DNA of 64,000 bases from Sordariomycetes sp. S80-01Y. Lineage: Eukaryota > Ascomycota > Sordariomycetes. The stretch covers positions 1-64,000 of the forward strand of contig JAXQJY010000021.1 in the NCBI GenBank assembly GCA_037042185.1, written 5' to 3'. A model generated the notes under the pieces. It saw nothing but the letters and a program-made list of their open reading frames with translations, was not told the origin of the DNA and searched no databases. Both the position numbers and the translations under genes were made by a program. Below, piece by piece: positions 33,921 to 45,579 of the stretch; the first letter of the stretch is position 1; each line of letters begins with the position of its first letter.

Positions 33921-34930
33921 ATGCCTGAGCTCTCCGACGACTCGGGCTCGGAGCCTGACGCGAGTATTCTGGACAATCGAGGTGGACAAGTCGATGTGGT
34001 TCAGAGGGAGACATACAACCCCAACTCCGAAAATGTGTCTGAAGAGCATGCGGCAGCCGAGAACACAAGCATCGAGAGCGAAGACGACCATGAAGATGAC
34101 GCTGAGGATGTGGATCAACATGATCCTCATGCCGATGATGACGAGCTAGAGGTCGACGAACAGCCAGAGGATGAGCAGGTCGAAATAGGCGAGCCGCTTG
34201 CCAATCCTGCTGCTTTGGGGCTCAAGGAGATATCGAATCTCGGTCGTTTCACCGTGAGCAGTCATAAACAGGGCAACGGCGTGGAAGAACTACGAAATGA
34301 TGACCTTACTCGTTACTGGCAGTATGCGTTTTCTTATTCTGGGTTTACTGCACTCCACTAACGCTCTCCAGGTCAGATGGGCCTCAACCCCATAAGCTCA
34401 CTGTCTACTTCATCAAGCGTGTTGGCATCCGCGATCTCCGCTTCTACGTTAACTTTGCCGAGGACGAATCATACACACCCACGAGCATCGTTTTCAAGTC
34501 TGGCACCAGCGAGAACAACCTCATTCAATTCGCACATCTTACCCTCGATAGCCCGGTTGGCTGGCAGAAGGTGCCTCTAGAAGGAGCTGGCGGTGGTCCA
34601 GACGGCCATACACTCGTCTCCTACGTACTTCAGATGCAAATACTTGAGAACCACCAGAATGGAAAGGATACACATCTCCGTGGGATCAAGATATACGCAT
34701 TCGACATGGACTCTACGCAAGCCGCTGGGCGAGCGATCAATTCAGTTGACGAGATGTCCAACACCATGACGCCTGCGATCAATGGCGAAGGAGGTACTAC
34801 TGCAATAGGCGAGGAACAAGCCGAAACCCTGAGCGGGCTCATGCGGCGGCTTGCGGAAACCAAGGTTGACTCCGGCGACGACTCAGAGTTGACGGTGCCG
34901 GATTTCTTACGCGATCCAGAGCTCCGGTAG
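33921..34930 (+). CDS. APC10: Anaphase-promoting complex subunit 10 (DOC domain)
   Basis: Two exons, 33921-34321 and 34372-34930, giving 319 residues. The 50-bp intron (GTATGC, CACTAAC branch, CTCCAG) is phase 2 and rebuilds RYWQSDGPQPHKLTVYF. The DOC domain spans about residues 95-260: LGRFTVSSHKQGNGVEELR, FIKRVGIRDLRFYVNFAEDE, SYTPTSIVFKSGTSENNL and the end GIKIYAFDMDS. Apc10/Doc1 is the processivity subunit that helps the APC/C ubiquitin ligase bind D-box substrates at mitosis. The first 85 residues are a strongly acidic, Asp/Glu-rich extension absent from short animal forms. The frame upstream of 33921 has no ATG. The C-terminal tail after the DOC domain is of low complexity. Confidence 0.93.
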
Positions 34931-36655
34931 ACTGAAAATAGGTTGAAGAGCCTGGATTTCTGGGGCAAGTGGTAATTAATGGCATCGGTTGTTACTGCAT
35001 CACCGATATAGATGAGAATTTGGTTCATGAGGAATGAAGGACAGGTGCGGCAAAGGAACCAGGAAGTGGTGTAGACAAGGTCTGATTTCAGCTGCGATCA
35101 AAGCCTTGTTAATCAACTGTATCTCGAAGACCGCGGGCCTTACTCGCATGCTTCCCATGTTCAAAGAGAAGCCTTGTTGTCAGCCCAACGAGGCGTTGAA
35201 TTCAACGGGCTGCCGCGACGCTGGCTCGGTCTTAACCCCTTGTGGAGGCCCCGAGCAATCCTTTTGGTGAGGGTGAGGCAGTGCAAGCGGTTGATACTCC
35301 ACAATCTTGCGGGTCGTGATTGCCCACGTGCTCGATAATCTGTCGATCAATGAAATTGTATGACTCTTCGAGTGTTGACTGCCGCTGCCTTCCATGCTGG
35401 GGCGACCTAGTAGGGTGTTAGGCTGCCGGCCCGGTCGAGATATGAGCCTGTCTCGGCGGGGACGGAGCAAGCAGAAGTGGCTGTCAGACAGGTGATACAG
35501 GACCGATTCGAGCTCCTGCCGAAGCTGCGGCGTCGCCTTCTGATGCATAGTCGAGATGATGCCCAGATCATGAAAACCGCGGGAGCGAAGCACTTCGTAG
35601 AAATCGAAGCGTGGCTGTATGAAGAGTAAATATTCGGGTTACCACAGCTTGAAATGACTGTGCGTGCAAGCCCCGTCACATCGGAGCTACCCCTAAACCT
35701 TAATTCCCCATGCTTGAGGCTCCCAGTGGCGCCGATCTTGCCGCTGAGGTAATGGCAGGCCTGGATTATTCGGTACTTGGTACGTTATGTTCACTGTTGC
35801 GCGTATCCGAACATGCAGATGCAAGAAGGGGCGATGTCAGCCAAGAAGGGGGCTGTGCTTAGTAGGTCACATGGGGTTTGAATGGGTGAATGGTGGCATC
35901 AAAGGCAGCAAATGCATCGCCAGCACCGCCAAGCAGGATGCATCTTCTGGCCTGGGCGGTGTTGGTGATTGGCTTGAGGGGACTTGGTCGTGTCATTGAC
36001 TCTCGCTGAGCAGACGAGAGCGTTGAGAGTACCCCGTAAGGTTAAGGTGTCTTGCATTGCCTCACCGCGCGTCCCTCGTGCGCATTTGTTCAACGCTGTG
36101 GCCTTGACAGATGAGCGCGGTCGGCACACGGCAAGCGGCATGCGGCACCACGGCACCGCGGCTCAGTGGAGAGCGAAGAGGTGCGTGAGGGTGTCGGATA
36201 CGTCGTGTCAAACCAGTGACGCCCGGCTGCACTGAGATGGAAGCCAAACAGCTGGGGCCCCCGCTCGGCGCAGCTGGACTCCGAGAAGCCAAGAAGGCGC
36301 CAGATGCCCACCCTTGTCGCCTGCAAACACTGCCATTGGCCGCCTGGTGGTGGAGTGCAGCTGCCGCACACATCCATGCGCCGCTGGGCAAGAGCTTAGC
36401 ACGTTGTCGACGGGTGCTTCTGCCCCAGCCCAGCCTGAGGACGTCAGCTCTTCGTTTAGTCACGGTACTTTATTCCGAGCTGTATTCTGGTGGCTTATAA
36501 GGAAGGGCACGCTGCCACACGCCATCTCTTGTCGTCGCCATCTTCTTCCCAACGCTTTTTTTTATCAATACGAGTCGTCAGTTCCCCCACCACTCCAGTA
36601 AAGCTGTCCTACCTCGCATAGCAACCCGACCTCCCCCCACCACCCTAACTTCGAC
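34931..36655. other. Intergenic with one weak coding candidate
   Basis: A 1.7-kb gap. The minus-strand frame 35638-35180 is open for 153 codons and begins with a protein-like stretch (QPRFDFYEVLRSRGFHDLG), but it has no ATG start or supported upstream exon. The part from 36050 to 36450 is GC-rich with overlapping open frames on both strands, typical of chance. The remainder upstream of 36656 is the stomatin-type gene promoter, with a CT-rich stretch at about 36540-36655. Confidence 0.4.
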
Positions 36656-37756
36656 ATGTCGACCACAGTCAACGGCGAGGGCTCCTCTGCTGGCAAGGCC
36701 CACGACGAGACCGTCGTCGGCTTCCAGCCCACCAACAAAATGACCGTTCAGCCTCCCAAGGAGGATGATCTCCAGCGCTCCTATGCCACCACTGTCGGCT
36801 CTGAGGCCAATCCGCCCGGCTGGTATGGAAAGATGGTCAATGCCTTTGGCGCTGTTATCGGTACCATGGGAGCCATTCCCTGCTGCATCGTCTGCCCGAA
36901 CCCCTACAAGAGCGTCAACCAAGGAAACGTTGGCCTTGTCACCAAGTTCGGCCGTTTCTACCGCGCCGTTGACCCCGGTCTCATCAAGATCAACCCGCTG
37001 TCCGAGCGCCTGATCCAGGTCGATGTCAAGATCCAAATTGCCGAGGTTCCAGAGCAGGTTTGCATGACCAAAGACAACGTCACCCTCAGGTTGACCAGTG
37101 TCATTTACTACCACATCGTCGCCCCGCACAAGGCTGCCTTCGGTATTTCCAACGTCCGCCAGGCGCTTGTGGAGCGTACACAGACCACTCTTCGCCATGT
37201 GATCGGTGCCCGCATTCTCCAGGATGTGATTGAGCGCCGCGAGGAGGTTGCCCAAAGCATTGGAGAGATCATCGAGGATGTCGCCGCCGGTTGGGGCGTC
37301 CAGGTTGAGTCAATGCTCATCAAGGACATCATCTTCAGCCAGGAACTCCAGGAGTCATTGTCCATGGCCGCGCAGAGCAAGCGCATCGGAGAGTCCAAGG
37401 TCATTGCCGCCAAGGCGGAGGTAAGTCCTTTCGTTATGCGCGCTTCAAATACGATGCTAACAATTTAGGTCGAATCTGCCAAGCTCATGCGTCAAGCCGC
37501 CGACATCCTCTCATCTGCACCCGCCATGCAGATCCGTTACCTCGAAGCAATGCAGGCTATGGCCAAGTCGGCAAACTCCAAGGTCATTTTCTTGCCTGGC
37601 GCCAATCAGAATGTGAACACATCGGCTCTCAATGCTGCTACTGCCAACGAGCTGGGCAACGCTGGCGAGTCCAGCGAACGCTTCGGCGACTTTGGAGGTC
37701 AGCAGGAACCTGGCTTTCAGTCTGCCATGAACGCTCGCGTCGTGGAAAACATCTAA
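36656..37756 (+). CDS. Stomatin-type SPFH-domain membrane protein
   Basis: Two exons, 36656-37420 and 37469-37756, giving 350 residues. The 48-bp intron (GTAAGT, GCTAACA branch, TTTAG) is phase 0. A polar N-terminus of about 60 residues precedes a hydrophobic hairpin segment (FGAVIGTMGAIPCCIVCPNPY) that would dip into the membrane from the cytosol. The SPFH/band-7 domain follows: GNVGLVTKFGRFYRAVDPGL, VCMTKDNVTLRLTSVIYYHI, TQTTLRHVIGARILQDVIERRE and the coiled ESKVIAAKAEVESAKLMRQAADIL. These are stomatin rather than prohibitin features. Such proteins scaffold cholesterol- or ergosterol-rich membrane domains. The precise role in fungi is not defined. A 225-codon antisense frame over this gene is a composition shadow. 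Confidence 0.9.
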
Positions 37757-39379
37757 GATCTTTGTCAACTGTATTGGGTTGATGTGCTGACTCGAGCGTG
37801 TTGCGCCTTAGCTTGGTCTACTTGATCTCGGACACTCGATAACTTTCGCGGTCTGTCTGTCCACGTCGACAGGATTTTGTTTATGATTTTTTTCGCGACG
37901 TTCTCCGCTCCCGACACATACACACGTCTTTGGAACCCAACAGACAAACAAAATCTGAAGGGAAAAAAACACCCAAAAAAAAAAAAACTAAAGGTCGATA
38001 TCTCTGTTATGAACGGGGAAAAAGCTAATGACGGGATGCGGGGGGTTTATGTAACAGTATGTTACTCATGTGGTTTTACGGCTGATCAATGATACCCCTA
38101 CAATAACGGCACCAGGGAAGGGGCGGCATGTCCCTCCTTGTGCTTGGCTGTATGACAGGATACCCCTTCAGAGCGAGAAATGACTTCCGGCATGGATGAG
38201 TGATGTGCAAGCAATACTCGAATGTATTTTGGAACCTTAATAAAGAGTGACGCGAAATTTTCATGTTCGAAATACCAGGACAGAATCTTGTATATCTCAC
38301 GTGGAAAGACCTGGCAAGTGCTTCTGAACCGCTGCTTGACGGTGTTGGACCCGAACTTACTTATGTCTGACTGCCCTAGATACCTCTCTGATTCTTTTGA
38401 TGTTGACCGGCTTTTGTGAGTGTATCGAGCCAGTAAAGAGAAAGTTCGGAGGTGAACCTGGAGACCACGGCTTGGCTCGTAAGTTTGCTCGTATGTTTCA
38501 ATAGTCCTCTAGCAGTCGGAGTCCACTTTATGTCGCAAAGCCCTGACTCTACAGTAGATTTGAAGCATACACACTTTCGGCAGATATGTCAACCAAGGTG
38601 AATAGGGCCGGGTGTCGAAGGAATCCGATCAACACACACATATGGTCGTTTCCGCATGCTTACCGTACAAACCACTGCTCAGCGCCAGCTCCTTGCAACA
38701 ATCCAACGTTGTTATGCGCATCCTGCCATATTGATATCTAGTTAGGCGGTCCCGATGACGCAAGCGGCTTTCGTGCTCTGGCGACTCCCCTCATGACACC
38801 TGAAGTTATGCAGATGTCCAGACAGGGCCGGGACGCTCAAAGGTGAAGGAATAGAACATGGTTCGGGACACGTTGAAGGTCTTGCAGGGAAGAGGAAGAA
38901 CCTGGAACTAGCTGTGAGAATAAAGAGCCCAGAGGATAAATTGCTCCGTGAAAGGGACCGAAGCTGTTGGAGGTGCCTGCCAGGTAGAATAGAATAAACA
39001 ATCATCCCCGAGTTCCGTGCTGGGTCTCTCGGCAATGTTTTACGATCACACCAGTACTCTCTCGGGTGAGGCAAAGCGTTGGTCGTGCAACGGCTACGGA
39101 ACAAAACGTCAACTACGGATTGAGGTCAACAAGTCGTCCAGAGGAATCGAGTTATGAAAAGTATTCCAATTCGCAATGTGAAGTCTCCATCCGCGCCAGA
39201 TCCCTTCGAACCAAACCCCTTGAACGCCCGGCCAGATGTGGCCCCTAAATGTGTAGCCAGGAGCAAGCGAGCACCAATGCCCCATGCCCTCAAGGTATCC
39301 ACGAACGTACATTACAAGAAACATGCAGGGCTCAGTGTATCTTTACACATTGTTGCAGTCTCGCCTTAGTGATGTCCCT
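37757..39379. other. Intergenic, convergent 3' ends
   Basis: A 1.6-kb gap between the convergent stops of the stomatin-type gene and NOP58. There is an A-rich tract at about 37964-37989. No gene or RNA recognised. This is longer than the other convergent gaps in the window. Confidence 0.45.
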
Positions 39380-41297
39380 CTAAGACTCATTAGACTGACT
39401 CTTCTTCTTCTTCTGCTTCTTCTCCTTCTTTTGTGGTACTTCGTCGTCCTCTGAGTCATCGTGCTTACGCTTCTTCTTAGACTCAGAAGCTGCCCCGGCA
39501 GTCTTAGACGGCGTAGACTCCTCAGCCTTGCGGATCTTCTTGAGTTCCTTCTTGCTGAAAACCTTTGGTGTGCCATCCTCGTTCATTTCGACATCACCGC
39601 GCTCGTACTTGCGCTTGAATTTCTTGACTGACATTTCTGCAGCAGCAGCGAGGCGCTCGTAGTCGGCTTCAGACAGCTTGCTGGCCTTCGCGGGTGTAGC
39701 AGCCTCATCGCTCTCCTCAGCACCGTTGGCATCTTGCATGTCCTCATCAGACTCGACCACCTCGATCTTTTTCTTGTCCTTCTTCTTGTCTTTCTTAGAC
39801 TTTTTGAGCTCGTCGACACCATTAACAACCTCGGCCTCGCCATCAACACCGTCAGCATCAGTGTTGTACGTGCGAACCTCCTTGACAGAAAATTGCCCAG
39901 GGGTAATGAGATTGCCTGTGGTGTCGACGTGGGTTCCGCGGGGCAGCGGCGCCTTGCCTTCCAGCTTGCGGAGGTTGTTCTCGAGCTTGATGCGGCTGAT
40001 AAGTCCCATAGAGTTGCGCTCGTCCTCATCTTTTTCATCGAGCTCATCATCGAGGGCATCAACACGGGCACCAAGGGCGACCTTGGCGGACAGCATGCGA
40101 GCCATCTTACCCTTGCCACGGCCAGTGGCTTGTCCGACAAGGGAGGAGTGGTAGATCAGACCGTACTTAGGGGTGTCGTGCTTCGTCTTGAGTGCACGGA
40201 AAAGAGCTTTCTCGGCACCAAGGATCTGAATGGTCGAACCAGGGGCCTTGGACAGAGCGAGGAGAGACCCTTGGTGCGAGATCAGACGAGCACCTACAAG
40301 GGTGCCGACGAGGGCAGTCAGGTTGGGAGCGATGGCGCGCATGCGGTGCTCTAGATAGCTCGAAAGCTCAGCGCGGTACGTCGTGTACGACTCGACCTGC
40401 TCGGCCAGGGACTTGATGTTTGCCATGTCGGCTTCGGTGATATCAGTACCCATGGAGATATCAGCAGCGGCCTTGACAGCCTGCTCGAGTTCCTCAGGAA
40501 GAATATCGGACAAGTCAGTGTCGGGCATGTTGGTTCGGTAGCCGGCAGCGATGACGACTCGAGCATAGGCGAGGTTGTCATTGAGGGTCTTGGCGAGTTC
40601 GGGGAAGTGCCATCCGTACCACTCCTTCGTTCGCATGGCGTACACGTTGAGATCCTTGTCAATGTCGTCGAGCATCTTGACTGCCTGAATGATCATGGAG
40701 TCGACCTTGTCGGCGGAAAATTTGAGCTTCGATCGCGACATGGAGTGGGACAGACCGAGCGACATGCGATCGATATTCTCGGGCACCAGCCCAGGCACGA
40801 GCGACGATATGTGCTCACGGATTCCTCGGAATAGATCAACGGTGTCAGAGCCAGAGACGGCCGAGATCTTGAAGTTGGGGAGCTGCGAGATCGATGTACC
40901 GAGTTTCATATCCGCAACCGCGATCTGGGCCTTCTTCTCGCTTTCGAGATCTTCGAGCATGGAAGCGAGGAGTTCGGGGACTTTGCCATCCTTGAGCGAG
41001 GCGGCCTCTTCGAGCGCCATGGCGGCGCTGTCGAACTTGACAAACTTCTTCAACTTCAACCTGTTTCGCATTAGACAATAGTCCAGCTCCTAACAAGATA
41101 CGGGGGCGCTCACATATCCACCAGCTTCTCGGAATGTTCGAAGTCGGCATTGTTCTTGCCATCTTTCAGGAGTTTCTTGTCGTTCGCCTTGAACAGGGCG
41201 TAGCTAGATCAGGGTTGTCAGCACGTATTGGACCAATTGGTTGTGCTAGGATAGAAACTCACCCTGCCGGCGTCTCTCCTAGAACGAAGAGAGACAT
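39380..41297 (-). CDS. NOP58: Nucleolar protein NOP58 (box C/D snoRNP core)
   Basis: Three minus-strand exons, 41297-41263 (35 nt), 41203-41114 and 41060-39380, giving 601 residues. Junctions are both phase 2. The start reads MSLFVLGETPAGYALFKAND, the expected Nop58 N-terminus. Then come the coiled-coil region and the Nop domain (LAYARVVIAAGYRTNMPDTDL, then APNLTALVGTLVGARLISHQGSL and GAEKALFRALKTKHDTPKYG). From about residue 410 the tail is Lys/Asp/Glu-rich with KKDKKKDKKK and KKKRKHDD tracts, giving nucleolar localisation. Nop58 pairs with Nop56 on box C/D snoRNAs to hold fibrillarin for 2'-O-methylation of rRNA. It starts 516 bp from the divergent VMA6. Confidence 0.96.
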
Positions 41298-41813
41298 GGC
41301 GACCGACTTAGATTGGAAAATGTGTAGATGTAATCGGGGAATCTACGCGTGAATCACGACTTCCGTGCCTCGTGTGTGCAGAAAGAAGACGCAATTGGCG
41401 ATTGCTGAAGGTCGCACGGCGAAGTCGTCGTGATGGAAGTCAAGGTTGTGGTGGGCTGGAGATTTTTCACTTTTTTTTCTGAGCAGTCGCTCCAAAAGGT
41501 TATTGTCTCCACTTCCACAGCTTCAAGCCGCAACTTAGCCTCGCATTGTGGATTTTTTGGTGGTACCAACCTCAGTGGTGGCGGACGGGCCCGGTTCTAC
41601 TAATAATCCGAGCTGGTCATTTGTTGGCCACTCATGGACATGTCAGCCGTGGGTGTGGGTCTGCGACGACAGTCGTCACCGAAGAGCTGTGACGGTGGCA
41701 GGTGAGCCTCCGGACAACTCCCTTTGAGCCCCCAGGAGCCCATCTGCATCGGCCCTACAACCCTCTATCCTATCTTTTTGGCACTTTGTGCCGCTCTAGG
41801 TCCATCTTTCAAA
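41298..41813. promoter_or_regulatory. Divergent NOP58-VMA6 promoter region
   Basis: A 516-bp shared upstream region between two oppositely oriented housekeeping genes. There is a CT/TCC-rich patch before VMA6 (about 41740-41800). No single factor site can be assigned with confidence. Confidence 0.5.
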
Positions 41814-43058
41814 ATGGAGGGACTTTTTTTCAACGTCAACAACGGGTATGACCTCCCGCAGACCGTCATCGAGACTGAACGTTGACCATGAGGCAGCTAC
41901 GTAGAGGGTATTGTCCGAGGTTATCGTAATGGCCTTCTCACAAGCCCGGCGTACAACAACCTAACGCAATGCGAGACGATCGATGGTAAACAGTGCAAGA
42001 AAACTCATATTGTACATGCGTCTGACGCTTCCAGATCTCAAGCTCCAGCTTGGCCCGGCGTACGGAGACTTCCTGGCCTCCCTCCCCCCAAACCCATCGA
42101 CTTCTAGCCTCGCGTCAAAGACGACCGACAAGCTCATCTCGGAGTTCCGCTACGTTCGCGCCAATGCAGTTGGGTCGCTCGCCACATTTATGGACTACGT
42201 CACCTACGGTTACATGATTGACAACGTTGCCCTGCTCATCACCGGCACCCTGCACGAGCGCGACACTCGCGAGCTCCTTGAGAGATGCCACCCCCTTGGC
42301 TGGTTCGAAACAATGCCCGTTCTCTGCGTCGCCACCAACATCGAAGAGCTTTACAACAGCGTCCTCATTGAGACGCCCCTCGCCCAATACTTCAAAGGTA
42401 GCTTAAGCCACCAAGACCTTGACGAACTCAACATCGAGATTGTGCGAAACACCCTTTACAAAAACTACCTCGAAGACTTCTACAAGTTTGTCAACGAACA
42501 CCCCGACATGGCTGGCACACCGACTGCTGAGGTCATGTCTGAAATTCTCGAATTCGAAGCCGATCGCAGAGCAATCAACATCACCCTCAACTCATTCGGC
42601 ACCGAGCTGGCCAAGTCAGACCGTAAGAAGCTCTACCCCAGTTTTGGAAAACTCTATCCCGAGGGTACACTGATGCTGTCGCGAGCGGACGATGCTGAAG
42701 GCGTCCGCCTGGCTGTGGACGGCGTCCACGACTACAAGACCTTCTTCGATGCAGTTTCCATCGGCGGCGGCGCTTCTGGGCCCGGAAACATGGGCGGCGG
42801 TTCTACAGATGGCAAGTCTTTGGAGGACTTGTTCTACCAAAAGGAGATGGAGATTTCAAAGAACGCCTTCACCAGGCAATTCACGTATGCTATTGTTTAC
42901 GCGTGGGTGAAGCTGAGGGAACAGGTAAGGGACCTCGTTCTGTCCCCCAACGATATCCACACTGACTTGAACAGGAAATCCGGAATATCACGTGGATTGC
43001 TGAATGCATAGCTCAGAACCAGAAGGACCGCATCGGGAACTTCATTAGCGTGTTCTGA
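41814..43058 (+). CDS. VMA6: V-type H+-ATPase V0 subunit d
   Basis: Four exons, 41814-41845 (32 nt), 41897-41985, 42035-42924 and 42975-43058, giving 364 residues, the usual length. Introns are 49-51 bp. The joined protein starts [20 protein letters not shown] and continues [52 protein letters not shown], and ends [20 protein letters not shown] then FISVF. These are signature blocks of Vma6/ATP6V0D. The subunit sits on the cytosolic face of the V0 ring and joins the central stalk to the proteolipid rotor, for acidification of the vacuole. A Gly/Ser-rich insert ([17 protein letters not shown], about residues 275-291) is a lineage-specific loop. It is convergent with uS15m 194 bp downstream. 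Confidence 0.96.
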
Positions 43059-43252
43059 TCTGTTGACGATCTCTCCCTCCTTTTTAGCATGTCCTGTAGC
43101 TGTGTAGCATCGTTGCTCTCATTATCACCTGGAACCTTAGGCGCAATGGCGGAGATTCAATCAAGACCTTTACAAATGCAACGAGTCTTCTCGGCTGCAA
43201 TGGCTTTGTGTTATACATAAAAAGAACAAAGTATTCTACAATGATCGCTCCG

Positions 43253-44289
43253 TTATCTCCGTACATGGTACGAAGTGATCTGCCCCTTCCACATCGCCTC
43301 GGTGATGCCGAGCTTCTCCAACAGGTTTGTCCAACGCGCGCCACCTCTCTCCTTACGCTCCATGTACCTCAGCAACTTCTGCCGCCTGTGTACCAACAGC
43401 TCCAAGTTCCTCCTGTTGGCGGTATCCTTGTAGCCTCGACCAGTGCCCAAAGCCGCATTGACCTTTTGGATCTTGGCTGTGAGGATGGCGATTTGCACCT
43501 CCGAACTGCCAGTGTCGGGTCCAGAGCGGAGAGGCTTCGCAGTACCGGGGTCATTGTAAGCCAAAGGCTTCTTCTCCAGGTACTTGTCGGTCTTGTGACG
43601 GCCAAACTCGTCAACAATACGCCGGACGTTGGCGTGGTAGGTATCTCGTGCGCTTCCGTTCGCCAGGTCCGTAATCCTCCTCATAGCCTCGACGGCTCGA
43701 GCATGCTTCTCTTCATGTTCCGCTAGCTCTTTGCCCTGGTCCACGTCATAGGAAGTCTGCTCCGAGATAGGGCCCGGTCCGTAGGGCCGAGTTAACTTGT
43801 ATGCGTCCTCCATGGCACTCTCAAGCTCCTGGTCTGTCAAGAAGTGGTTGCGCAGGCCTTTACTCGTGGGAAGAGGGTGCGATTCCTTGAGGGGGTTGCC
43901 TTCGGCATCCAAGGGAACTTTGCTCTCAGACCGCTGACCCGCGAACTCGAGAGACTCGAGAAACGGCGTGACCTTGCCATTGATGGGGTCTGCACCATGT
44001 TTGATCGCACGCTCCTTCTCGAGCTCCGCCCGGCGCTTCAGATTCGCATTCTTGCGTTGCTGAGCTTGGGCCCAGGCGTAAGGATCTTGCTTGGCCCTGC
44101 GCTTCTTTTCACGAATGCTAAGGTTTGCAGTTTGCGTGATAGGAAGGAAGTTCGAGGTCGCTGGTCGTGGCGTCGGCCGCAGACACACTATCACAGATGT
44201 TAGTCTGGAATCACCAGAGCACTAAAAGTTAAGATGAACTGACAAGTTGCGCTGCTTAACCGCTGCAGTGGTTGTATTCGGGGTGGCAT
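43253..44289 (-). CDS. Mitochondrial small-subunit ribosomal protein uS15m
   Basis: Two minus-strand exons, 44289-44244 and 44187-43253, giving 326 residues. The 56-bp intron (GTCAGT donor, GACTAAC branch, GATAG acceptor) is phase 1. The N-terminus, MPPRIQPLQRLSSATLCLRPTPRP, is basic and Ser/Arg-rich, as expected of a mitochondrial presequence. The S15 domain lies at about residues 235-310: DTGSSEVQIAILTAKIQ, then KDTANRRNLELLVHRRQ and KLLRYMERKERGGARW. The roughly 200 residues before it are a mitochondria-specific extension. The yeast counterpart is MRPS28. It binds the 15S rRNA central domain. It is divergent from the cytosolic ribosomal gene RPS0. Confidence 0.93.
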
Positions 44290-44583
44290 CTCGAGGACAT
44301 AGACCGACTCAAGACTGAAGACAGTCCGCTGTTCCATAAAATTTCCCCTAACATCAAACCCGCTGCAGCCAGACGCGTCCCCCGGTCTGTACTAGCGTGA
44401 ACGTCACGTGTGAGGAAAGAGCTCCAGATGGAGGAAGTCTACTAACCCTTTTTAGTATTAGCGCGCTCAGGGCACACCCACGCACACTTTGGGCAAATTC
44501 CCAAACGGCACTTACGAACTTTTTGCGATCACCACCAACCTCACTTCTACCATCCCCTCCAATCCACCGCCTCAACCGTCAAT
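44290..44583. promoter_or_regulatory. Divergent promoter of uS15m and RPS0
   Basis: A 294-bp region between the two ATGs. It contains a CACGTG at 44405-44410 (bHLH/Cbf1-type site) and AACCCT at 44444-44449, the telomere-like box often found before ribosomal protein genes. Placement between one mitochondrial and one cytosolic ribosomal protein gene suggests shared control, which is inference. Confidence 0.5.
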
Positions 44584-45579
44584 ATGGCCCCTTCCAACCT
44601 GCCCCCGGCGTTCAACGCCACCAGCCATGACATTGAGATGCTCCTCGCTGCCCAGACGCACCTGGGTAGCAAGAACCTGCAGGTTCACATGGAGCCCTAC
44701 CTGTGGAAGACTCGCCAGGACGGCATCAACGTGATCAACATTGGCAAGACTTGGTAAATTTACCTGTCCCTGTTTAGCTTTGTGTGAATAGCCGCGCTGA
44801 CCATTTCCTCAGGGAGAAGATTGTCCTCGCTGCCCGTATCATTGTCGCCATCGAGAACCCCGCCGACGTCTGCGTTATCTCTGCCCGTCCCTACGGTCAG
44901 CGCGCCGTCCTGAAGTTCGCCGCCCACACTGGTGCCTCCGCCATCGCCGGTCGCTTCACCCCCGGTTCCTTCACCAACTACATCACCCGCTCCTTCAAGG
45001 AGCCCCGTCTGATCGTCGTCACTGACCCCCGCACCGACGCCCAGGCCATCAAGGAGGCTTCCTACGTCAACATTCCCGTCATTGCCCTCTGTGACACAGA
45101 CTCCCCCACTGAGTACGTGGACGTTGCCATCCCTACCAACAACAAGGGTCGCAACGCCATCGGTACCATCTGGTGGCTCCTTGCTCGTGAGGTCCTCCGT
45201 CTCCGTGGCACCATCTACAACCGTGAGACACCTTGGGACGTCATGCCCGATCTGTACTTCTGTAAGTTCCACAACCACCCTCAATATTGCACACTTGATA
45301 CTAACCTATCTTCCAGACCGTGACCCTGAGGCCGAGAACGAGGAGAAGGTTGAAGAGGAGAAGCTTCCTGGTGTTGAGGAGGAGGGCCCTGCCGCTATCG
45401 AGTCTGGCTTCCAGCAGGCTGGTGGTGACTGGGACGCTCCCGCTCCCGGTCTCCCCGCCCAGAGCAGCAACTGGGATGGCGCTGCCCCCAACGGCGCCAA
45501 CGCCGTTGACGACTGGGCCGCTTCCGGTGCCCCCGCTACCGAGTGGTCCAACGAGGCTGCCAAGGAGACTCAGTGGTAG
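44584..45579 (+). CDS. RPS0: 40S ribosomal protein S0 (uS2, laminin-receptor type)
   Basis: Three exons, 44584-44753, 44813-45261 and 45317-45579, giving 293 residues. Junctions are phase 2 and phase 1. The N-terminus, [20 protein letters not shown], runs into the uS2 core: [58 protein letters not shown] and [20 protein letters not shown]. Next is the [19 protein letters not shown] block, and the C-tail is Glu- and Trp-rich, ending in KETQW. uS2 is needed for 18S rRNA 3' processing and sits at the 40S mRNA exit side. Codon use is strongly biased to C-ending codons (GCC, GTC, ACC), as in highly expressed genes. Confidence 0.97.

Noticed and set aside
36578-37255. 225-codon minus-strand open frame opposite the stomatin-type gene
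   Set aside because: It mirrors the third-position GC bias of the sense gene, has a Gly/Val/Asp/Leu-rich composition and matches no family.
39734-40354. 206-codon plus-strand open frame opposite NOP58
   Set aside because: Shadow of the well-supported NOP58 coding frame; no independent protein character.
44760-45284. 174-codon minus-strand frame opposite RPS0
   Set aside because: Composition shadow of a highly codon-biased ribosomal gene.
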